DNA of 64,000 bases, taken from positions 15,241,380 through 15,305,379 of the forward strand of contig CM028336.1 in assembly GCA_016647705.1 (NCBI GenBank), written 5' to 3'. The position numbers were made by a program, and so were the translations under genes. Source of the stretch: Eucommia ulmoides. Taxonomy: Eukaryota > Streptophyta > Magnoliopsida > Garryales > Eucommiaceae. The notes under the pieces are model-generated. The model was not told the DNA's origin, ran no database searches, and was given only the letters and a program-made list of their open reading frames with translations. Shown here piece by piece: positions 55,520 through 64,000 of the stretch (positions are counted from its first letter, which is position 1; every line of letters begins with the position of its first letter).

Positions 55520-58500
55520 AAAGTCCTAACCATTCCCATGTGAATGAGATTAACCAAATGCAAGATAACATATCCATGTGGTTGAAATGGCCAACGGTCT
55601 CAATTATGGAGGCCTCAAGGCACCTGTCCCTCAATCCAATAAAATCCCTATTATACCACCTAGATTTGAACCTCTAAATGAGAACATTCCTTCGTACAAA
55701 GAATTGTCAATACTTCCCCATGTGGTGTATCTTGAGAACTTTGTTGCCTTGGAGTTTAGTAAATATGACGGCACATGTCCCCCTTAATAGTATGTAAAAG
55801 ACTATAAGGAGGAATTGGGTATCCATGCCTGGAATGAAGATCTGTGTGTGAAGTTGTTTCAAAAATCGTTGAAAAGATCAGCCCTCAATTAGTATATGAC
55901 TCTAGAGCATTCTATGTGAACAAGATTAATGGATTTGGTGAAATTTATGTACGATAAATATGTATACAATAGGGATATATCCCTGAATCGTAGCACCCTA
56001 TATATACGAAGTCTTGAAGAAGAAGAAGAAGAAGAAGAAGAAGAAGAAGAAGGAAATTTTATGGAAGTACATCACCAGATGTAGGGAAAAGGCTACCTTA
56101 GTTATTATTCGACTAAGTAAGGAGGATCAGTTAGCGATCTTTAAGACGGGTCAAGTGTCGCCTTTCTATCATATCCTGATGAATATGGCATTGAAAACAT
56201 TCAACAGTTTTATTAAATAGGTAGAGTTGATTAAAGAAAGAATGAGAAGTAACACGATCATAGAAGGGGCGTCATCTAATTCTGCGAAGAGGTAAGCCCC
56301 ACTGAAGAAGAAAAGAATAAAATGGTTGTTATTGTGGCCCCCAACAAAAGCCCTCGCTCAAGCAATTCCCAATCCTTCTACCTTCAAACCTACCCCCAAC
56401 AAAACAACCAATATTCTAGTTATCATTCCTAAAATCGCAAAAACAAATCATATCCCTCCCATAACCATTCATACTATCCCCAATCTCCTACTTCATATCA
56501 AAACTTACCTCCACCACACAAAAGTTACCCTCCTTAATATTATCCCAAAAAATTACCCCAATTCCAAACCTAACACGCTCACCTTAGTGAAACTAAAATC
56601 TTCCATCTCAAATCCTTCACAATACTCTGAGCCTAAAATCCCATGATTACCCTTTTGCTTCAAGCAGTCACGGGAGATCTTAGAATAAAAAATATGGACC
56701 TTTGGATATACCCATCGCACTTACAGAGATCTTTTAGCATTGCTTAAAATAAACGATGCTTATACCTTTCCTATTTTACTGATCCAGGCCATGAAGTAGG
56801 GTTTCTTACTCCAACGCATTATGTGAATATCACTCAGGTACAAGAGATCATCATATCGAGCAACGCTTTCAATTTAAAGACAAGATCAAACAATTCTTAC
56901 AATCTGAAGCCATCATATTCCTATAGAAATCGTTTGTTTTGTCATTTTCTCTCTAGGAGTCTATAAAAGACTTTAATAAGGTTCCTAGGAACTACAAGGT
57001 AGTTGCTAAACTAGACAAGAAGAAGAGTTGCCCATCTCGGCTGGAGAAAAAATAGGGATAATCCGATCAAGTAGGGTGTAATGCCCATCAAGAATTAATG
57101 AAAGTTCGTGTCAAGGAACCGATAAGAACTCTAAAAAAAATCGATATCTGACTAGGAAGCCTATTATTTTTGAAGGAAAATAAAAAATTCCGTGTATAAA
57201 ATCGTTGAACAATTGAGTAAGGCTCCAACGCGAATATAGATGATATCATTCTTATTGTATTTAGAAGAGCATAGGAAGGCATTATTGAAAGTTAACGAAG
57301 CAAATTGGCCCAACACAACCATGTTGGAAAAGTTTGCTACAATGTTGGAACAAGTCCTAGGGTCAAGCACTATCACTTTCACTGACATTGATGAATAAAT
57401 GAATGTGCACAACAAAACCTTGAATATAACAGTAGAATGCCAGGGTATTTTTATGGATAGAGTATTGAGCTATAATAGATCGGCCTTGAACATTTTTTAT
57501 TTGTACACTCTAGAGGAGATCAACATTGACTTAATCAAGATTTGACCTTTTAAGATGATTGTACGATATTTTGACAAAACTAAGAGAGATAGCATTAGAG
57601 AAATTGAAATACAGATCGAGATTGGGTTGATTCAATTTAATGTCAACTTCCAAGTACTCAACATTCTGACCACGTAAAATTTGATATTGAGTACACCTTC
57701 GATCCATATTGTTGGAGTGGTGCCCTCATCATTGTACTAGAAGATAAAGTTTGTAATGGACAACACATTGTATGTCAATGGAGCCATTAATATAATACCT
57801 TTTCAACAAGTCATAAGTTGATATGTCCCGGTGTTGGCCGAGAAGAAGAAGATGGAGAAAGAGAAGGTAGAGTCATCTTTTCACGTGTTCGATATTGTAA
57901 ATGTAACGATCGTGAACGAGGAAAAGCGTGAACCAATGTCGACTCTCTTAAACACTCTGTCCTTCGTGGCTAAGAGAATGATGTCTCAAGGACATGTACC
58001 CAGGAAGGGGTTAAGAACAAAATTAGGATAGAATGTTAAAACTAAATAAGTTAGATGAAAGAAGGAAGACTCAGACTGGGTTATGAGTCCACCAAAGAAG
58101 ATAGATCCAGGTTCTTCCATGAGAAGAGGGTTGAATGACAAAGCGATCAATTATTGATAATTCTCCATACCGAGGCCATTTTTTCATATCTATATGAAAC
58201 TATAAATCCTAGAAAAGAAGCAGTAGGGTTGAATCTATATCTCAAGAAGACGTTGCATGAGGTTCATGAATATTATCCAAGAGAAGGCAATACTAAGTCA
58301 TATACCCACCATTGGATCTAAGGTAGCTGAAAAATTGTAAAATTGAGATTCTTGTTCTCTCCCAGTTCGTCTGGCATTTTGGTAAATTTTGAATTTGTTC
58401 TTGTTCTCACCTTCTCATCTAACTAGCTTATTGGATAGAATAGGAATTGTTAATAAACATTACATAATATTAACGAATGCAATTATATTTTTGTCAAACT

Positions 58501-59763
58501 ATGTGTTTGAATGTCCAAATTTTACTCTTCTAAGTTTTCTAAATTACCTATATATGATCCATATGATATGACTGACATAGAATGCAATGAATACGATTTC
58601 AACTAAGAACTAGACTATGACTTAATGGGAATAGAAACATAGGAACACTATTTTCAGCTAGATGATAGTGAGAAACATAAATCTTTTTTGAAATTTGAGT
58701 ACAAGCTCATTCCCAACATGTTGATTAATTTGGGGACCTAGAAAGATCTATGGGAGTTTAAGATGGGATTAACACTCACCACCTTAAAGAAGAAAGAGTT
58801 AACTTCATGTTGATTTCCTATAGAGATGTTTTTTTTTTCCTGGGTTCTATGATGATATGGTTGGATTAAACAAGAACATTGTAACCCATAAGTTGCCATT
58901 AGATCCTAGATGCTTCCGTATTAAGCAAAAGTTGAGAAAATTGAGGTCAAATATCAGTCTCAAAGTAAAAGAGAAAATAGTGAAGCAGTTAAATGCCCGA
59001 ATCATCGAGGTTTACAACAACTGGCTCTCCAATGTAGTTCCATTGTTGAATCCTTCGGGTAAAATCAGTCTACGTGGATTATCATAATTGCAACAAGGAA
59101 ATCAGAAGGATGATTTTCCACTGCCGAAAGGAAAGAAATGGACAGAGCAAACTTCATCGCATGATTCAAATTCCATCTTACCACCATTTGTGAGCCAATC
59201 TTGAAGTTGCTTGGAAAGGAAAGAAATGGATAGTGGAATATTGATTACCATAATGCCTTGGATAAGATAAAAGCTTACCTGACCAACCCTCCCACTACAA
59301 GATGGAGCATCATTGCTATCGTATTTCTCGTATGATTCTATTACACACAAGAAGAAGAAGAGAAGACTATATGGAATATCTACTTTGATGGACCATGGAA
59401 TTCTCTAGGAGTTGAGATCATATCCATCATTATTTCTCCAATAAAGTAACATTACCAGTGGCTTCTAAGCTAAAGTTGAAAATAACTAACAATAGAGTTG
59501 AGTAAGAAGCGTGCATTCTGGGGCTCCATCGGCTTATGTAGTTATTGGTGTATGATTATATGAAGCTGATAATCAATCAAGTGACCTACAAATATGCAAC
59601 GCGAAATCCTATGTTGGTCATTTACAACAACCATATCTTGGAATTGTGTGAACACTTCAAGATGATTGAATTTTAAAGCATTTCGAGGCTTAAGAACGAC
59701 TTTCCTTATGACTTCCCCTATTTTGCATCCATGATATCTGTCTACTTACGTATTTTCAAACCG
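55520..59763 (+). pseudogene. Ogre/Tat-like Gypsy gag-protease-RT-RNase H, decayed
   Basis: Gag reads FSKYDGTCPP at about 55755, then LCVKLFQKSLK, YMTLEHS and, after a GAA microsatellite, YITRCREKATLVIIRLSKED. Protease-like sequence at 57420-57790 reads TLNITVECQG, then SYNRSALN where DNGS is expected (active-site Asp lost), and IEIQIEIGLIQFNVNFQVL. A G-patch-like MSQGHVPRKGL is near 57990. RT starts at 58857 with VTHKLPLDPRCFRIKQKLRK. RNase H is recognisable about 59380-59760. Stops and shifts throughout. Confidence 0.75.
56018..56052. repeat. (GAA)n microsatellite in gag
   Basis: About twelve GAA units. The run lies in the decayed gag where relatives have an E/K-rich linker, so it expanded within former coding sequence and shifts the reading frame. 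Confidence 0.9.
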
Positions 59764-59764
59764 A

Positions 59765-61350
59765 ATTAAGTTAGTTTTCGAGCGTTTATATAGTATTTTA
59801 TTACGTTTTAATTACTTTTATTACTTTTTGTATAAATCAGGTGTGTGGGGTAAAAAGATAGGAAACTGGAGTGAAAATGATGAGATCGAACCAAAAGCAG
59901 TTGAAGTTACAGTGGATAAACAAGATCGGAGGAAAAATTGTGAAACAGACCCATTGCCTAGGCATCCAGACCACCGCCTAGGTGGTGAAGAAGTTGAGAA
60001 TGACCAAAGGCTACTGATAGCTCACCGCCTAGGCGAAAATCCAGCAGAAAGATTTTCAAGTCCATCACCTACTTTTTTGCCTAGGAAATCATCCAAACCG
60101 ACCTACCTCCACCTAGGTGGAAAATCCCTTCAACTAGGCAGAGAGCCTCTGCACAACCTAGATATTTTTAGGATATTTATTTAGATATTTTGTTTATAAA
60201 TACCATCCCCTCTCCCCTCCTTGTGAACCCCCCGACCATTTGGGCACCTTAAGCTATATTTAGGCTAGGGTTTAGGAGTTTTAGAGGTGGAGCTCACATC
60301 CCGAAATGGAAAAGACGACGAATCGATTGTTGAGCGTTCTTAGCAGTTTATCTTCAAACGAGGCTAAGTTCTTCGATTGTTTTTCGTTATTTCTTTATCT
60401 TAGGATCATGTGAGCATGTTTACCTTATTATTTCATTGTAAATGCGGCTATGGCCTTAGCTAAATATGGATTGTGGTAGGGATTAACAAATAAATTTATG
60501 AATATGTGTTTGGATGATTTCGGTGTTTCGTTTGTGATTGTTCTTCATAGTTTGATTGTATTTATTGTATTGTTTGTTTATCATGCTTAGTTAGATAAAT
60601 GGAGAATGCGGGGTTTTGACAAACCTCGAATTCAGATTTGCGTAAACAAATGCCACGATTCTATAACCCGGTAGGGGTTTGAATTGTGGACAATCGATGA
60701 CGTTGGGGCAAGACTCACGCGACCTAGGGTCGTTAAGACGTTGAGGGGGACTTCTTCGTTAATACAAAGTTGGGTTATATCCCTCGTCTTACACTCGGGA
60801 GAGGTGGAGAGAAAGTTTTAGAACGGAGATTGTCGATAGGGTAAATACAACGCACGATCCAATGACCCGGTCGGGAGTTGGATTGTGTGCAATCAATGAC
60901 ACTGAGCGAGACTCACATGACCTAGGGTCGTTAATACATTGAAGGAGACTTCTTCATTGACTCGAAGTCATGTATTCCCCCATCTTACACTCGGGAGAGG
61001 TGGCGGTGGAGTTTACGTATCGAGGTTGTCAAATAGGTCGAACACCGTAAACGTGAGTAAATCGAAATCGAACACGTATTTGTAAACACGTTAATCTCTA
61101 GGAAATTCTTTATCCTAAAACATATTAGCATATTAGTGTAGTTAATTTAGGTTATATTAGTATTAGTTTAATTAATTAAATACATTTGTTTTTCGCCTAG
61201 ATAAAGTTAGGTCACGATAAACATAGTATTCGATAGTAACGACACCAATCCCTGTGGATACAATAACCCGATCTTAATGATCACACTATACTAAAACTTA
61301 GATCTCGTATATTTGCGAGTGTAAGTAGCGGCGTATATTTCTCACCCTAC
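59765..61350 (+). mobile_element. LTR-like insertion splitting the Ogre/Tat element
   Basis: It separates RNase H from integrase. It contains a cluster of CCTAGG palindromes (59955-60140), a TATAAATA box at 60197, an R-like region, a two-copy ~190 bp direct repeat, and an end of type CACCAATCCCTGTGGATAC...GCGGCG typical of plant Gypsy LTRs. The exact ends and a target duplication were not resolved. Confidence 0.5.
60650..61035. repeat. ~190 bp direct repeat, two copies
   Basis: Both copies (from about 60655 and 60852) share ACCCGGT(A/C)GGG, GGACAATCGATGAC-like, ACCTAGGGTCGTTAA and CTTACACTCGGGAGAGGTGG in order. Confidence 0.85.
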
Positions 61351-61354
61351 CAAT

Positions 61355-62727
61355 ATCCCTTATTCAAGAAGAAGATGACATAATTCAAGTGATAATACGA
61401 CTCCAGCACCAACCAACCCATTATTGGGGGTTTGAAGTTGTGTTTACCGTAGATTCATAGTACCATGACATTAGGAACTTTTTGAAAAGCTGAGAATACT
61501 CAGAGGGAGCATCAACTATTGATTAAAAAACTCTTTAGGCTAGCAAACCAATTTTTCCTAAGTCAAGAAGCCTTAAACAAACGTACCCCTAATTATATGG
61601 GTTCATTGAGTTGTGTCAGAACAGAAGAAGCTATCCAATTAATGAAAGAAGTACATGGGGTATATGTGGGCCTCACATAAGTAACATTATGATTGCAAAG
61701 AAGACGTTGAGAACCAGTCACTTTCGGCTAATAATGGAGAGAGATGATGTGGAATTTGTCTTGAGACGTCATAATTGCTAGATCCATGATGACCAGATCT
61801 ATGTTATTCCTTCGTAATTCCATTACCTAGGGTCTAGTGATCATTTTTTATGTGGGGAATTGATTTCATCAGAGAAATCACCCCTAAAGCATAGAGTAGT
61901 CATCACTTCATCCTAGTGGAGATCAATTATTTTACCAAATGGACGGAAATTGTTTCCCTAACTTGGGTGACTCAAAATACTGTGTCTAAGTTCTTCAAAG
62001 ACAACATAGTGTCAAGATATAGATTGCCTCAAGTACTTATAACCGATAATGCAAAAAACTTAAATGAATAGGATATACAAAAAACATAACTGCAATTTAG
62101 GATTGAGTATTAAAATTTGGCACTGTATCGCCCGAACAAAAATGGAGCAGTGGAAGTTGCCAACAAGAACAAAAATGGATACTATTATTATTTTCCACTT
62201 TTGAAAAAAATGATTGAAAATTATAAATTAAAAAATGGGATGACAAACTACGGTATACCTTGATGGCTTATCAGACCTCAGTTTGAACCTTAATGGGAAG
62301 AACTCCTAATTCTTTTGTCTTTAGGATGGAAGCAGTGATCTTAGTTAAGGTTGAAATCACTACTCTAAAAGTGCTCATGGAAGTGGAGGTGAAAGAAACG
62401 GGATGGGTACATTAGAGGTTAGACCAACTATGCTTAATCGGTGAAAAAAGGCTTACAACTATTTTTCATGGTCAGTGCTACAGACAGAGAATCACCTAGG
62501 CTCACAATAATTGGGTTCATCCCGAATTTTCAAATCCAGTGAACATGTGTTAAAAAAGATCTTCCTGTTCCAAAATGAAGCCAATGGAATGTTTTCTCCC
62601 AACCAGGAGGCCCCATTTATTATAAATAATCTTCGAATGCTAGAGTGCTCATCCTATGGGATAAGGATGCTAATGCATATCTCGAGCCCAAAAACTTCGA
62701 TTCTGTGAAGAAATATTTTTCTTGATG
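61355..62727 (+). pseudogene. Ogre/Tat-like integrase, decayed
   Basis: It begins with a pre-integrase spacer, then FFLSQEALNKRTPNYMGSLSC at about 61550 and EEAIQLMKEVHGVYVG. Core remnants near 61870-62160 include IDYFTKW-like and ITDNAKNLN-like residues and GAVEVANKN. C-terminal blocks follow: MAYQTS, EAVILVKVEI, EKRLTTIFHGQCYRQRI, and the end NFDSVKKYFS at about 62727. Many stops. It completes the 55520-59763 element. Confidence 0.75.
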
Positions 62728-63233
62728 AAATCAACAATTTTTTGAAATGTTTGTGGGCAAAATTATCCATTTTCACTAAAAACAACAAGATTTTAACTAT
62801 TAGGATAAGAGTGAAAAAGAAGGAAATTTAAAAGAAGTATGACCTTAACGTGGTGAAAACTCAAAAGAGCATCATAAAAGATACAAAACCACCAAAAATG
62901 CGAAAATGTGTTGGTAAAAAAAGTGGAAAATAATAATAGTATCTATATATAAATGGGAGATAGATTTATTTGCTTAGGGGTCTCTTTTCCAAAGTCTTGC
63001 TTTAGGTTACTTTCATTGATTGCAGACGGTTTTCTGCGTCACAAAAAATGGATTTGAATAGAGTCGAAATTTGCGAAACGAATACTTGACATGGTCTAAG
63101 ATTGTATTGAAATCATATTTATAAACAATCAAAGCTCTAAATCTCACATAAATCATATTCAGTGAAGGTTTTACTTGTTTTAGTTGAATTTTAGACATTT
63201 TGCCCATATATTGGCTAAATCGATTTTGCAAGT
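62728..63233. other. Spacer, no gene recognised
   Basis: AT-rich; the short minus-strand ORF at 63013-63231 has no support. Confidence 0.4.
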
Positions 63234-64000
63234 GTTAAACCTAATGTTTTGATGATCAATTAAACGTTGATGTTTTATGGAACTAATGATTTTATTGAGT
63301 GGTTTCAGATTAAAAGTTACATAGGTTGAAATGAGAAAAAGACTTGACTAAGAAGAAGAATCGTTGAAGAAAACGTAACGAGTGCAAAAGGAAAATAATG
63401 AAACCGTGAAGAGTTTTGAAGATTACTAGGTGAAAACAACTTTTTCCTTAAATACTCTTAACGAAACTGAATTAGGATCACGCATGACACTTTAAAATGA
63501 ATTAATCTTATATGTGTTGTGATTATTTTAGGGGTCTAAAGTGTGTTTTATAATGTTCTAGGTATGTGAAATGGTTTTGGTTAATGACCTAATTGAAAAA
63601 TTGATTTAATGCTTAAAATTATGATTTTTCTTTGGCCAACCGATGTAATAGGTCAGTCGATTAACCAAAACAGTGTGTTTTAAAAGTGAAATGGGTGACT
63701 TACTAGTCAATTCGGTCAACCGACAAGTTAGGTCAGTCGACTAACGAATCTAGTAACCGAAATAGAAAGAAATAGGGGCCTTCTAGTCCAATCGGTAAAC
63801 CGACCGGACCAGCACAACAATCAAATTAATGACCTTTGTGAGGAGTCGATCAACTGACGGCGAAGGGTCGGTCAACCGACGTGGTTAGTCAACATGTTGG
63901 CTGATTTGTTTTCTGGTCAAGGTATTTCAATTTTGATGATTCCAAGAGAGAATTTTAAGAGAATTTGAAGTGTTTTTGAAATATATCATTATATATATGA
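63234..64000 (+). mobile_element. Copia LTR start, cut by window end
   Basis: It begins TGTTAAACC and runs parallel to the LTR starts at 27378 and 4887 (inverted), with ATTAGGATCACGCATGACAC. At least seven GGTCAACCGA/GTCGACT palindromic motifs lie at about 63635-63885. It continues past the window. Confidence 0.6.

Noticed and set aside
56326..56646. 106-codon proline/threonine/isoleucine-rich ORF
   Set aside because: A chance open frame in the gag-protease linker of the decayed Ogre/Tat-like element.

Overview
The window is nuclear DNA from a flowering plant. The evidence is a five-exon AIG1/IAN-type GTPase gene with GT-AG introns, two MADS-box exons of canonical size, plant-type Copia and Ty3/Gypsy retroelements, Helitrons, MULEs, hAT and Harbinger-like elements, very AT-rich spacers and abundant microsatellites. 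The species cannot be named from the sequence.

One gene looks intact. It is an AIG1-like (immune-associated nucleotide-binding) GTPase on the minus strand. Its coding exons are at 24758-24527, 20678-20401, 10791-10627, 10490-10356 and 8936-8724, preceded by a probable 5' UTR exon near 25203-25335. They join in frame to 340 codons: a G domain, a C-terminal coiled coil and a terminal CAIL box. The gene covers 16 kb because its introns are full of transposons. Intron 1 (3.8 kb) and intron 2 (9.6 kb) each carry a decayed Copia pol of the same family in antisense orientation. Intron 2 also holds an inverted pair of that family's LTRs, a hAT insertion and a Harbinger-like insertion.

Left flank (1-8.5 kb): part of a Copia LTR, a minus-strand Copia gag with PBS and a 2.2 kb 5' LTR, a clean solo LTR with a TAACT duplication, a MULE-type MITE, and a three-copy 185 bp tandem repeat just past the GTPase stop codon.

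Right of the gene (25.4-41 kb): an AT-rich repeat array, a Copia LTR fragment, a decayed transposon-like ORF region with a dispersed duplication, and a nearly complete Gypsy chromovirus-like element (32968-40655, target duplication AATAA). Both LTRs of the Gypsy element survive, but it has an internal deletion from gag to RNase H.

41-52 kb is a cluster of DNA transposons: a Harbinger-like element, at least four Helitron-like elements (two of them head-to-tail with AT-rich minisatellite bodies), a MADS-box (AGL12-like) exon pair lying between Helitrons, and a Pack-MULE at 49581-52155 (9 bp target duplication) that holds an auxilin-like gene fragment and a nested Harbinger-like element. A segmental duplicate of the Pack-MULE and Helitron flanks acts as a reciprocal empty site.

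52-64 kb is decayed Gypsy material: a Transposase_28-like ORF region, then an Ogre/Tat-like gag-pro-RT-RH-IN series split by an unrelated LTR-like block, and finally the start of another Copia LTR running off the window.

No CRISPR, operon or bacterial feature is present, and I recognised no tRNA or rRNA gene. The most notable items are the hidden Pack-MULE capture, the hidden MADS exon pair, and the GTPase gene with an LTR inverted repeat in its largest intron and a splice donor overlapping its prenylation box.
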